Below, piece by piece: positions 37,253 through 45,876 of a DNA stretch of 64,000 nt. The position numbers and the translations under genes are program-made. Every line of letters begins with the position of its first letter. Positions within the stretch are counted from its first letter, which is position 1. The notes under the pieces were generated by a model that worked only from the letters and a program-made list of their open reading frames with translations, made no database searches and was not told the DNA's origin. Source of the DNA: Thermoanaerobaculia bacterium (GTDB lineage Bacteria; Acidobacteriota; Thermoanaerobaculia; Multivoradales; JAIOJS01); contig JAUIDB010000018.1 of NCBI GenBank assembly GCA_030429235.1, positions 1 to 64,000 on the forward strand. The letters run 5' to 3'.

Positions 37253-38449
37253 ATGACCCGCGCCTTCCGCTACACCCTCCTCGCCCTGCTCTACGTCTCG
37301 CAGGCGATCCCCCTCGGATTCTTCATCGTCGCGGTGCCTTCGATCCTGCGGTCGGAGGGACTGTCGCTCGAGCGGGTCGGCCTGCTCAGTGCTCTCGCCT
37401 TTCCCTGGCTTCTCAAGTTCCTGTGGGCGCCTTGGGTCGATCGAATCGGATCGAGTGCACGCGGACACTACCGTTCTTGGATCCTGCCTCTGCAGCTCTC
37501 CTGTGTCGTGGTCGTCGCCTGGATCTCTCGCCTCAGCGTGGAACGGGACATGGGACTGCTGGTCGTCGCCTGCGCCCTCTTCATGTTCCTGTCGGCGACC
37601 CAGGACGTGGCGACCGACGGCCTGGCGGTGCGGCTCCTGAACGCCGACGAGCGAGGACCGGGCAACGGAATCCAGGTGGGTGGCTACTACCTGGGTCAGA
37701 TCTGCGGCGGTGGCCTGGTACTGATTCTGTACTCGACGTTCGGCTGGTCCACCGCGGTCCTGATCATGGCGGTCCTGTTGGCCCTGCCGATCAGTCTGGT
37801 GCTCCGGCTCGAAGAACCGCCGAACCCAGTCGCCGCGAGCCAACGAGTCAGTTGGTCGGCCCTGGGCCAGTTCTTCCGCCGACCCGGGATTCTGGTCTGG
37901 GTGGGTGTGCTGTTGCTCTGGCGGGCCGGCGAGACCATGGTGCAATGGATGGTCAACCCGATGCTGGTCGATCGTGGCTACTCGCTGGCCGAAATCGGCG
38001 TCCTTCTCGGCGTGATCGGATCTCTCGCGGCCCTGGTCGGTGCCCTGCTCGGTGGAGTGGCCGTGGGGCGATTCGGGAGACGACCGACCCTTCTGCTATT
38101 TGGCGGCCTTCAGGTCCTGGCCTTGACCTCCTTCGCGCTCCCGGCCCTGGGGGTCGGTGGGCTGTCGCTGCTCTACGCGGTGATCTCGGCCAGTGCGGCG
38201 ATCGGCGGCATGGCCACGGCGGCGCTCTACACCGTCATGATGGATCGAAGCGACGAGGCCACGGCCGCCACCGACTTCACTCTGCAACAGAGTCTGGCGG
38301 CGATCGGTCCCGTGCTCACGGCCAGCGCCAGTGGGTTCAGTGCCAATGCCCTAGGCTACTCGGGACACTTTCTGGTGGCCGCCGCCGTCCAGCTCGGGGC
38401 CGTGGTCTGGGTAACGATGGCGTTTCGGCCCAGGGCTCTGGAGCCCTAG
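37253..38449 (+). CDS. PAT-family MFS transporter (AmpG/AT-1 related)
   Basis: 398 residues, 12 transmembrane helices. The early sequence YVSQAIPLGFFIVAVPSILR and FPWLLKFLWAPWVDR, and above all FLSATQDVATDGLAVRLL, are hallmarks of the peptide/acetyl-CoA transporter family that contains AmpG (muropeptide import) and eukaryotic AT-1 (acetyl-CoA). An FGRRPTLLLFGG loop marks the second half. The ATG at 37253 was chosen; the upstream frame overlaps the DUF3667 gene. Muropeptide or glycopeptide uptake is the default prediction. Confidence 0.87.
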   Translation: MTRAFRYTLLALLYVSQAIPLGFFIVAVPSILRSEGLSLERVGLLSALAFPWLLKFLWAPWVDRIGSSARGHYRSWILPLQLSCVVVVAWISRLSVERDMGLLVVACALFMFLSATQDVATDGLAVRLLNADERGPGNGIQVGGYYLGQICGGGLVLILYSTFGWSTAVLIMAVLLALPISLVLRLEEPPNPVAASQRVSWSALGQFFRRPGILVWVGVLLLWRAGETMVQWMVNPMLVDRGYSLAEIGVLLGVIGSLAALVGALLGGVAVGRFGRRPTLLLFGGLQVLALTSFALPALGVGGLSLLYAVISASAAIGGMATAALYTVMMDRSDEATAATDFTLQQSLAAIGPVLTASASGFSANALGYSGHFLVAAAVQLGAVVWVTMAFRPRALEP

Positions 38450-38473
38450 ACCGCCCGCCCCCACCGAATCGCT

Positions 38474-39607
38474 TCAGCGTGACGCGGCCCTCGCCGATCG
38501 AATCGAAGCCATGAGATCGACTTCCAGAGGGTCGGGAACCTCGGGTCGATGCCTGATCCGCTCGAGCCAGCTTCCGGTCCTTCGGTCCCGGGCAAAAAGG
38601 GAACGCTCGAAGGAGAGGTAGCCATACAGATCGTTGTACAGCGTCTGCAGGACGACGATGTCGGGCTCCATGTACCGCGCTCGATCCTCGAAGAGTTCCA
38701 TCTGGTCACTGATCGTGTATCCCACCACGCCAGCGTTGACCACCTCGGCCTTCGACAGCATCGACTGCAGTAGAGCAGGGTAGGTATGAGGCTCCGGTAG
38801 ATTGATGCCAAAGGTAAACGAATCGCCGAGCAGCAAGACTCTCGGTCGGACCTTCGGGAATACGAGGTCCTTTGCCATTCTCAGACCCTGGTGGTTGGTC
38901 GTCAGAAGGAAGGGCAAGGAGTCGTCGTACCAGAGCCTCTTCTGCCCGGGGGGAAGGTCTCCGAGGCGACGAGGCCGTCGTTCGAAACGGACGCGGCTGC
39001 GGTGTTCGGCCAGATCGGGCTGGCGCAGGATCTCGGCCAGGTTCTCGGCCAGAAGTTGATTCCCCAACCGACTGAGATGGGTGTTCTCAGGTAGGAGGTA
39101 GCTCTGATGCCTGGGTGCCGACCGCAACCACGATGTCGCATCGACAAACGGTGCACCCTGGCTGGCCGCTAGGCGCCCGTAGAAGGTCCGGTCCGAGGCG
39201 TGGACCCGATCCGCCACCTCTCCTGTCCGCGCGGACGGTACATAGAGCACGACCAACCGCGCGTCCGCGCCCTCGACGAGACGCGCGAGCCGCAGGAAGT
39301 CCCCTTCGTACCGCTCCTGAAACCGCTGTAGCAACTCCCGGCCAGTCGGACCATAGAGCGCCTCGTAGATCGACTCCGCCGGAGGGAGATCGAGTTCTTC
39401 CACCACGCCGCGGGCCACCTCTCTGGTCCTGGCCTGGCTCCAATCGGAGAGCACCGCGGAGAGTGCGAACCACCCCTCACCCCGCTGTCGGAAGGTGTAG
39501 TACTGGGCCGCGACCTCCAAGATGCCCAGGACGAAGAGCAGAGGAAGGAGCGAAAAGAGAAGCTTCCGGCCGAGGCTCGTCTTCGCTCGGGCAAACCGAT
39601 CCGTCAT
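38474..39607 (-). CDS. AlgX/AlgJ-like SGNH hydrolase with permuted motif order
   Basis: 377 residues. One transmembrane helix (about 16-34) anchors a periplasmic domain. A histidine motif NTHLSRLGNQLLAE (175-188) comes before the nucleophile motif LLLGDSFTFG (GDSF 261-264), and NAGVVGYTISDQM follows at 291-303. The permuted order (His motif before Ser motif) is that of AlgX/AlgJ-type polysaccharide O-acetylation proteins, not that of ordinary GDSL hydrolases. It is convergent with the PAT transporter and about 9 kb from the MBOAT gene, so it may be a second acyl-transfer partner. The substrate is unknown. Confidence 0.75.
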   Translation of the reverse strand: MTDRFARAKTSLGRKLLFSLLPLLFVLGILEVAAQYYTFRQRGEGWFALSAVLSDWSQARTREVARGVVEELDLPPAESIYEALYGPTGRELLQRFQERYEGDFLRLARLVEGADARLVVLYVPSARTGEVADRVHASDRTFYGRLAASQGAPFVDATSWLRSAPRHQSYLLPENTHLSRLGNQLLAENLAEILRQPDLAEHRSRVRFERRPRRLGDLPPGQKRLWYDDSLPFLLTTNHQGLRMAKDLVFPKVRPRVLLLGDSFTFGINLPEPHTYPALLQSMLSKAEVVNAGVVGYTISDQMELFEDRARYMEPDIVVLQTLYNDLYGYLSFERSLFARDRRTGSWLERIRHRPEVPDPLEVDLMASIRSARAASR

Positions 39608-39763
39608 GGAGGGCCTGGACTCGAGGATCGAGGAAACGGCGACTCAGGGGGGGAGTCCCGCAAGGGACGAGTGTCTTCAGAGAGCGAAGGCATGACGGTT
39701 TGGTGGTTCCCGATCCTCCAAGTGTAGTGCAACACCCCAGGGTCAGCAGAGTCTCTTCCGCCC

Positions 39764-39793
39764 TCGAAAAAACACGAACGATCGTGCTATTAT
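39764..39793 (+). promoter_or_regulatory. Candidate promoter for the papain-like/TPR gene
   Basis: TATTAT at 39788-39793 matches the -10 consensus at five of six positions in an otherwise GC-rich gap between divergent genes. The -35 side (TCGAAA at 39764-39769) is poor. The start codon lies 41 bases downstream of the -10. Confidence 0.35.
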
Positions 39794-39834
39794 CCTCTCA
39801 GCAGGTTCAACGAACCCCCTGGAGATCGAGACCG

Positions 39835-40611
39835 ATGGCTCGAACGTACACGGTATCCCGCCTCATCCACTGCCTCCTCGCGACCGCACTTCTCGTGGCC
39901 ACCCCCGCCTGGACGCAGGTTTCTGAGTCGTCGCCGCGAGCTGACCCTAGGGAGGCCGGTGTCGAGGCCGAGACCTGGAGCCAGCAACACCGGGTCCAGG
40001 GATCGGATCGTCGCCGACTCGCCGAGTTGGCCGTGGCCCTCGTCGACCGGGGCTGGCAGGAGGATCCCGATCTGACGCTTCCAGCACCACAGGCTTTCGC
40101 CCGAAGATCCGGCAACTGCATCTCGTTCGCTTTCCTCCTCGCCAGCCTGGCCCGGAGCCACGATCTCCCCGTGCACTTCGCGATCCGCCAGGACGATTCT
40201 CGCGAGGCACGGGGTGGGCTCGAAATCGCACGCGCCCATCTCGCCGTCGCCCTGACAAGAAAGCAGGAACTCATCGTCTTCGATCTGAGCGGTCGACACG
40301 ACGGGAACCAATCGAACTACCAACTGGTCTCCGACGGCGAGGCCCTCGGCCTCTTCTACTCCAACCTCGGAGTCGCCCAACTCGTGGAAGGAAAACTCTC
40401 TTTGGCGGTCGATACTCTCCGCGAGGCGACGCGCAGAGCTCCTGACCTGGCCCCGACCTGGATCAACCTGGGCGTCGCGCTGCGAAGAGCCGGCCGGATC
40501 TCCGAAGCCGAATCCGCCTACCGTCGCGCGATCCAGCTCGCACCGGAATCAGCCAGCGCCTGGAGGAATCTCGCGCTGCTCCTCGACGACGCCAGCCACT
40601 CGGACGGCTAG
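39835..40611 (+). CDS. Secreted transglutaminase-like/TPR protein
   Basis: 258 residues with a signal peptide (cleavage likely near WTQ). Residues about 85-155 resemble a papain/transglutaminase-like fold: Cys95 in SGNCISFAFLLASLAR, His135 in RAHLAV and Asp150 in LIVFDLSG could form a Cys-His-Asp triad. The C-terminal third has two TPR units (FYSNLGVAQLVEGKLSLAV, TWINLGVALRRAGRISEAE, AWRNLALLLDD). Similar proteins are common in Proteobacteria and Acidobacteriota without known substrate. Confidence 0.75.
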   Translation: MARTYTVSRLIHCLLATALLVATPAWTQVSESSPRADPREAGVEAETWSQQHRVQGSDRRRLAELAVALVDRGWQEDPDLTLPAPQAFARRSGNCISFAFLLASLARSHDLPVHFAIRQDDSREARGGLEIARAHLAVALTRKQELIVFDLSGRHDGNQSNYQLVSDGEALGLFYSNLGVAQLVEGKLSLAVDTLREATRRAPDLAPTWINLGVALRRAGRISEAESAYRRAIQLAPESASAWRNLALLLDDASHSDG

Positions 40612-40749
40612 TTCGGCCGGGCCGACTTGCCCTCGCGAGGCCGCGAGGGCTGTTGCCTATGCCACAGGCGTGGCTGCAAAGAGTCGCTACGATACCGACT
40701 TCGCAAAACGCTCCATCCAAACCGAGTCCCCGACTGAGAGGTTGCCTCA

Positions 40750-41958
40750 ATGACCCTTCGACTTTCGAGTCTCGCCATCGCCCTCGCCATTCTCGCCCTG
40801 ACGAGTCCCTCCTGGAGCCAACCTCCCGGCGACCTGCAGTTGACCGACCTCGGCATCTTGGTGTCGACCCCTCTGGCCGTACGCCATGCCGATGACGGAA
40901 CGAACCGACTCTTCGTCGTGGAACGGGACGGGACGATCCTGATCTACCAACCCGGGGTCGGGCTCCTCGGCTCACCCTTTCTCGACATCATCAGTGAAGT
41001 CGACACCTTCTTCGAAGGCGGCCTGCTCGGTCTGGCTTTCCACCCGGACTTCGACCAGAACGGCTACTTCTATGTCAACTACACGCGAGACGGCACCGGT
41101 GGAAACTCCCTCGAAACCGTGATCGCGCGCTACGAGGTTTCGGCCGGGGATCCCAACGATGCTGACGAGACCTCGGCCGTGGAGATCTTGACGATCGATC
41201 AACCGGCCGGAAACCACAACGGCGGTGACATCCACTTCGGCCCCGACGGCTACCTCTACATCGGCATGGGCGACGGAGGAAGCTCCAGCTCGACCTCACA
41301 GAACACCAGTCAACTGCTGGGCAAGATGCTGCGAATCGACCCCTGCGACACTGCGACTTGTACCCCTCCGTACACCATACCGCCCGACAATCCCTTCGTC
41401 GGCGGGCCCGAACTGGAGGAGATCTGGGGCATTGGGTTTCGCAACCCGTACCGCTGGAGCTTCGACCGGACCACGGGAGATCTCCTGATCGCGGACGTTG
41501 GATCTGGATCCCGGGAAGAGGTGTCCGTCGAGCCGGAAGGCTCCGCGGGAGGCCTCAACTACGGCTGGAACTGCCGCGAGGGAGACATCCCGGGGCCCGG
41601 CGGCTGCTCGGGAACCTTCGTCGAACCGGTGATGGTCTACCCGCACACCGGCGGGAACTGCTCGATTACCGGAGGGTTCCGTTACCGTGGCTGCATCCAG
41701 GGCCTGGTCGGCACCTACGTCTTCGCCGACTACTGCACTGCCAAGGTCTTCTTCGGTACCGAAACTGCGCCGGGAACCTGGAGTTTCTCGGAGTGGGACG
41801 ACCTCAGCGGTAGTGTCTTCGGATTCGGGGAAGACGAGGAAGGCGAGCTCTACCTGCTTCAGGGCAGTTCGGTACATCGGTTCGAGAGTGCCAGCGACTG
41901 CCTGGCGGGGTTGATCTTCGCGGATGGTTTTGAGTCAGGAGGCACCACGCAGTGGTGA
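40750..41958 (+). CDS. PQQ-dependent sugar dehydrogenase-like protein (GSDH family)
   Basis: 402-residue exported six-bladed propeller related to soluble quinoprotein glucose/sorbosone dehydrogenases and HIPL proteins. After the signal peptide come RLFVVERDGTI, GLLGLAFHPDF, NYTRDG, the key GNHNGGDIHFGPDGYLYIGMGDGG region (catalytic histidine and PQQ contacts; shown here as GNHNGGDIHFG and YLYIGMGDGG), GFRNPYRWSFD and DVGSGSREEV. The protein ends LIFADGFESGGTTQW, a short tail shared with two other secreted proteins in the window. Substrate unknown. The 3' end lies inside a long inverted repeat at the convergent junction. Confidence 0.87.
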   Translation: MTLRLSSLAIALAILALTSPSWSQPPGDLQLTDLGILVSTPLAVRHADDGTNRLFVVERDGTILIYQPGVGLLGSPFLDIISEVDTFFEGGLLGLAFHPDFDQNGYFYVNYTRDGTGGNSLETVIARYEVSAGDPNDADETSAVEILTIDQPAGNHNGGDIHFGPDGYLYIGMGDGGSSSSTSQNTSQLLGKMLRIDPCDTATCTPPYTIPPDNPFVGGPELEEIWGIGFRNPYRWSFDRTTGDLLIADVGSGSREEVSVEPEGSAGGLNYGWNCREGDIPGPGGCSGTFVEPVMVYPHTGGNCSITGGFRYRGCIQGLVGTYVFADYCTAKVFFGTETAPGTWSFSEWDDLSGSVFGFGEDEEGELYLLQGSSVHRFESASDCLAGLIFADGFESGGTTQW

Positions 41959-41990
41959 GCGAGGTCACCACTGTGTGGTGGCTCTGACTC
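41932..41990. terminator. Long inverted repeat between convergent genes
   Basis: Left arm 41932-41957 and right arm 41966-41990 form a stem of about 25 pairs with one bulge, a local mismatch and a G-U pair, and an eight-base loop (AGCGAGGT). GAGTCAG pairs with CTGACTC at the base, and CAGTGGTG with CACCACTG at the top. It covers the last codons of the dehydrogenase and faces the end of the minus-strand gene at 42016, so a bidirectional terminator is the simplest reading. There is no U tract. Confidence 0.6.
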
Positions 41991-42015
41991 AGTCGTCGCC
42001 CTCACCCGGCGCGGG

Positions 42016-43677
42016 CTAAGGGCAGAAACCGAAGGCAGCGGTGTCCTGGATAGGAGCGAAGGGGGTGCCCAGGTCGTTGGTGTAGACCTTGTCGATGCCG
42101 GTCGCGGTATCGGTGACCGTCATGCTGACTTCGACGTCGGTCATGCCGCCCGAGAAGACCCAGAAGTTGTTGAATCCGGGGAGGGCACAGGCGTCGATCA
42201 CCTTGACGAAGACTTCGACGTTCTGGTCGGTGAAGAACCAGAAGTACCCGGTGTCTGTCGTCAGAGGAAGGGCCTGGCCGGAGCCTTCCTCGCCCCGCCG
42301 GGTGCGCCAATGGGTTTCCACCCGGAAGCGGTTCTGATTGAGACAGAGTGCAGTCGAAGTGGAGAGGCATCCTCCGGTGAGAACGAAGTCGACACCCTCG
42401 ACGGCCTGATTGAGGGCTACCGGGATGGCGGTGCCCGTGGTGGGGTCGCAACTCGCGCCTGGACAGGGAAGACCGTCGTATAGCTGCGGCGCAAAGCCAT
42501 CGAAATCGTAGGTGAGCGCGAAGTAGGTTCCGGCGAAGAGACCCCCTGCCAAATATCGTCCGTGGTCGTCGGTGTAGGTCGAGGTCACGTAGAGCCCGTC
42601 CTGATCGTAAAGCGCGACGTTCATCCAGGGGATGGGGAGTTGGGTCAGCGCGTCGGTCACCGTGCCGGCGATGGTGCCGTAGCGATCGAGTGTGAAATCG
42701 ACGCCGGTGGTATTCGAGCTGGCCGAAACCACGACCGGCTCTCCGTCGCTCGGACTGCAGCCGATGAAGCCTCCTCCGATACAGGGACGATCGTCGTAGA
42801 GCTCGTCGAGGTAGGTGCCGAAACTCTCGGCGGTCACCCGGTAGGTTCCGGCGGTGAGACCACGGACCTGGTAGCGACCATCGGCGGCCGAATAGCTGGA
42901 AGTGGTGTAGAGATCTCCCCGCCATACGGTGACCCTAATCCCGGGCAACGGAAGACCATCGCTATCCTGGACCGTACCTTCGATCGCACTCCCCAGATCC
43001 AGTTCGAAGTTCGCCTGGAGTGCTCCGGTCCCCACCTGCAAGGGTGTCCCAGAGACGATGGTACAGCCGTTGGGGTTGCTGCCCGGGCAGGGGAAGTTGT
43101 TCCACAGTTCGTCGACGTAGCCCAGAGTATTGGTGGTGCTCAGATAGTAGGTCCCGGGGGCCAGCCCGAGAAAGGCGTAGGCCCCAGCCGCGTCGCTGGT
43201 CTCGCTGTACAGATAGAAGCCGTCGGAGCCGAACAACTCGACGATGACGTCGGCCAAAGGACCACCATCGGAGGATCGACGGACCAGACCCTCGATCGAT
43301 CCGGAACTAACGGGCGCCGTCGTAGCGTCGATCGCGAGATCTCGGGGAGTCACCTCGGGCCGAACCAGACCCCGGACCCGCAGGTCGAGGAGCCGCAGTC
43401 GGCGCTCGAGATCTGCCGGAACCTCGTCGTCTAGCTGCTGCCTCAGGAACCCAAGGCGGTGGCGAATCCGCTGCGCTCGCACCGAATCACCCGACGCTAG
43501 GGGTTCCGCTTGCAGTGCGCGCTCCAGAACCTCGAGCTGATCCCGCACCTGGGTTCCGGCGTCCGCCGCGACCGCTCTCGGCCCGGCCATCAGCGCCAGA
43601 ATCAACGAAGTCGAAAGCGCCACCATCGACGCCTTCGCACGAGCCGTCACACCTCTTCTCACCTCGGATGGGAACAT
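42016..43677 (-). CDS. Secreted carboxypeptidase-regulatory-like repeat protein
   Basis: 553 residues, start ATG 43677 preceded by AGGAGGAG. After the signal peptide and a helical region (about 40-115), three CarboxypepD_reg-like/SdrD-B-type units follow (SGSIEGLVRRSSDGGPL, SAIEGTVQDSDGLPLPG and YGTIAGTVTDALTQLP, with GAYAFLGLAPGTYYL, GRYQVRGLTAGTYRV and GRYLAGGLFAGTYF). Each carries a paired-Cys segment (FPCPGSNPNGC, RPCIGGGFIGC, LPCPGASC). The last about 105 residues form a separate domain: NQNRFRVETHW, DTGYFWFFTDQNVEVFVKV, WVFSGGMTDVEVSMTVTD. I know this from other acidobacterial secreted proteins but cannot name it. Probably structural or adhesive. Confidence 0.8.
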   Translation of the reverse strand: MFPSEVRRGVTARAKASMVALSTSLILALMAGPRAVAADAGTQVRDQLEVLERALQAEPLASGDSVRAQRIRHRLGFLRQQLDDEVPADLERRLRLLDLRVRGLVRPEVTPRDLAIDATTAPVSSGSIEGLVRRSSDGGPLADVIVELFGSDGFYLYSETSDAAGAYAFLGLAPGTYYLSTTNTLGYVDELWNNFPCPGSNPNGCTIVSGTPLQVGTGALQANFELDLGSAIEGTVQDSDGLPLPGIRVTVWRGDLYTTSSYSAADGRYQVRGLTAGTYRVTAESFGTYLDELYDDRPCIGGGFIGCSPSDGEPVVVSASSNTTGVDFTLDRYGTIAGTVTDALTQLPIPWMNVALYDQDGLYVTSTYTDDHGRYLAGGLFAGTYFALTYDFDGFAPQLYDGLPCPGASCDPTTGTAIPVALNQAVEGVDFVLTGGCLSTSTALCLNQNRFRVETHWRTRRGEEGSGQALPLTTDTGYFWFFTDQNVEVFVKVIDACALPGFNNFWVFSGGMTDVEVSMTVTDTATGIDKVYTNDLGTPFAPIQDTAAFGFCP

Positions 43678-43822
43678 CGTTCTCCTCCTGCTGGTTTAGG
43701 TCGACCCGCTCGAGCCGGGGCGCGTGCCAGGGAACCACCGATCGATTCGACTACCGGGGAGTATTGCACACCGCCCTCCGCAGCAGCCGCTGCCGCGACA
43801 GTGCGAACCCGTTGGCTCGCCG

Positions 43823-45823
43823 CTACAGGTCGCGCAGTTGGGCCGCAGCGCGGTTCGCCGTCCTCCCCACTTCGAGGTAGGCCTCGGCCAGTGGCTCTTC
43901 GCCCAACTCCCGCAGCTTGGAAACCAAAGAACGGTAGCTCGACGCGTGGGTGGGCTCGATGGCCAGGGCCCGTTTCCACGCCTCGATCGCGGCCTCTGGC
44001 CTCTCCAGTGCCTCCAGGACGCGGCCACGGTAGTACTGGGCCAGGTGCATGTTCGGCCGCAGGCGGAGCGCGATCTCGAGCTGCTCCAGGGCTGGTTCGA
44101 AGTCCCGCGCCCGGGCCAGAGCCAGCCCCAGGTTGTAGTGCCCGGCTGGGGTCGGTTCCCGCTCGATCGACGTCTCGAGCGCTGCGATGGCTTCGGTCGT
44201 CCGCCCTAGCCCCATTAGCGCGACTCCGAGATCGGTATGAGCCCGGACGATGTCGGGACGTCGAGCCAGGACCTTCCTGGCCGTTTGTTCCGCGGCCGCA
44301 AACTGGTGGGTCTTGAGCTGGCCCTCGGCCAGGTCGAGCCAAGGAACGATGCTGTCGACCTCGACCGTGGCCAGCTGATGGGTGAGGGAGGCCACCGCGG
44401 GGGCCGAGGGATAGGCCCGAAGGGCCGTTACGGTTCGGTACAGGCTCGCCTGCGCTCCCCCGGGCGGATCACCGAAGGGCAGAGCCTCGATCTCGATGAT
44501 CTGAGGTTCCCGTCGTGCGAGCGGCGCCACCAACGCCGCCCCATCGAAGGGTCCGGTCGAGATCCGGTGGTCGGTCATGGTGACGTGGATGACGTCCTGC
44601 GTCCGACGGGTCGGCATGTGACAGTCCGCGCAGGCTGCCCCCTTCGGAGGGTCGACTCCGGCGTGAACTGCTTCGATCTCCGTATGGCAGCCGAGGCAGA
44701 CCGTGTCGACCTTCTGGCGAAAGGCACGAGACTCGGGCTTCTCGTGCGGATCGTGGCAACTGAAACAGGCGAGTTCACCGGCACTCTCCTGGTAGCAGGG
44801 ACTCTGCCAGAAGCGGTAGCCATGGTGGTTGATCTCGAACCGGTCCTCGCGCTCGAGCCCATCCTCGTCGATATCGACGTGGACCTGGTAGTCCGACAGC
44901 AGCTGTCCCGGACGGAACGAGTACGCCGTCCGTTCGAAACGTCGCGCCCCGACCACCGACACCGCGGGGAGCATGTGACACTGGAAACAAACGGAGTCTC
45001 GCCGTTCGGAAGCGAGGCGCGCCGGGTTGGTGATCGCCGCTCGGGTCGCCTCGAGGTCGTACCCGCCGAGTGCCGACCGCACGTGCTGGGCTCCCGGACC
45101 GTGGCAACGCTGACAGCCCGTACCCGAAGGGAGATCGTCCGGAAATCGATGCGGTTGCCAGAACTCGTCGCTGCCCTCCGCCACTTCGGGCAGCGCATTG
45201 TGGCAAGCCATACACTGTTTGGGAACGATGCGTCGCACTCCCTGGTGATCGGCCCGCTCGAATCCCGGCGACATCCCCCAGGTTCCATCCTCGGAGTACC
45301 AACCGATCGGAAGCTGGTACAGCTCGCCCCACTCCGTCTGGTAGAGGTAGCTGCGGGTTCGATTGCCCGACCCGAGAACCCAGTCGATGGGGATCTCGAA
45401 CTCATTGATCCGTGCGCCCGAGGAGTCGAGCTGCCAACGTTGGAAGAGTAGACCCCGAGCCTCGGCCTCGCCGTCTCCCGTCGGCAGCACCCGGTAGTAG
45501 CGCTGCGACGGCTCGTGGTAGTAGGTCTGACTGAAGTCCTCGATCGGGCGTTCTTGACCGGCACGAGCGAAAGAGATCGCCATGCCGACGTCCTGGTAGG
45601 AGTCGTACTTCTGTTGATGGCAGGTGCGACAGGTCAGATCGGGAAGGTAGCCGGCTGCTGCCCCTTCCGTCGCGCGCACCCCGAGACGATCGAGGGGATC
45701 GGCTTCGGCGGCCGCCCCCTCCGCCGCCGGCTGTCCGCACCCCACCCCCAGCAGCGAGAATCCGACGAGGAACCCGAGGGCCATCCCACGCGGCCAAGCA
45801 GTAAACCAAGGAGTTGGAGACAC
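43823..45823 (-). CDS. Seven-haem cytochrome c lipoprotein with TPR domain
   Basis: About 666 residues from GTG 45823; the frame is open to 46039 but that would overlap the next gene. A signal segment ends in LGVGC. Seven CXXCH sites follow: CRTCH, CMACH, CQRCH, CFQCH, CFSCH, CLGCH and CADCH, within a cytochrome c554/doubled-CXXCH-like domain that includes GSGNRTRSYLYQ and GWYSEDGTWGMSPGFER, a family I know from Acidobacteriota. The C-terminal about 220 residues are TPRs (DIVRAHTDLGVALMGLGRT, AGHYNLGLALARARDF, HLAQYYRGRVLEALER). It is a likely extracytoplasmic electron-transfer protein; the substrate is unknown. A CRTAC1-like gene, often found with this family, is elsewhere in the window. Confidence 0.86.
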   Translation of the reverse strand: MSPTPWFTAWPRGMALGFLVGFSLLGVGCGQPAAEGAAAEADPLDRLGVRATEGAAAGYLPDLTCRTCHQQKYDSYQDVGMAISFARAGQERPIEDFSQTYYHEPSQRYYRVLPTGDGEAEARGLLFQRWQLDSSGARINEFEIPIDWVLGSGNRTRSYLYQTEWGELYQLPIGWYSEDGTWGMSPGFERADHQGVRRIVPKQCMACHNALPEVAEGSDEFWQPHRFPDDLPSGTGCQRCHGPGAQHVRSALGGYDLEATRAAITNPARLASERRDSVCFQCHMLPAVSVVGARRFERTAYSFRPGQLLSDYQVHVDIDEDGLEREDRFEINHHGYRFWQSPCYQESAGELACFSCHDPHEKPESRAFRQKVDTVCLGCHTEIEAVHAGVDPPKGAACADCHMPTRRTQDVIHVTMTDHRISTGPFDGAALVAPLARREPQIIEIEALPFGDPPGGAQASLYRTVTALRAYPSAPAVASLTHQLATVEVDSIVPWLDLAEGQLKTHQFAAAEQTARKVLARRPDIVRAHTDLGVALMGLGRTTEAIAALETSIEREPTPAGHYNLGLALARARDFEPALEQLEIALRLRPNMHLAQYYRGRVLEALERPEAAIEAWKRALAIEPTHASSYRSLVSKLRELGEEPLAEAYLEVGRTANRAAAQLRDL

Positions 45824-45876
45824 CAGGCTACGGTATCTTGCCCCCTCGGCCCCCGCAAGCGAGCGGCTCGAGTCGA

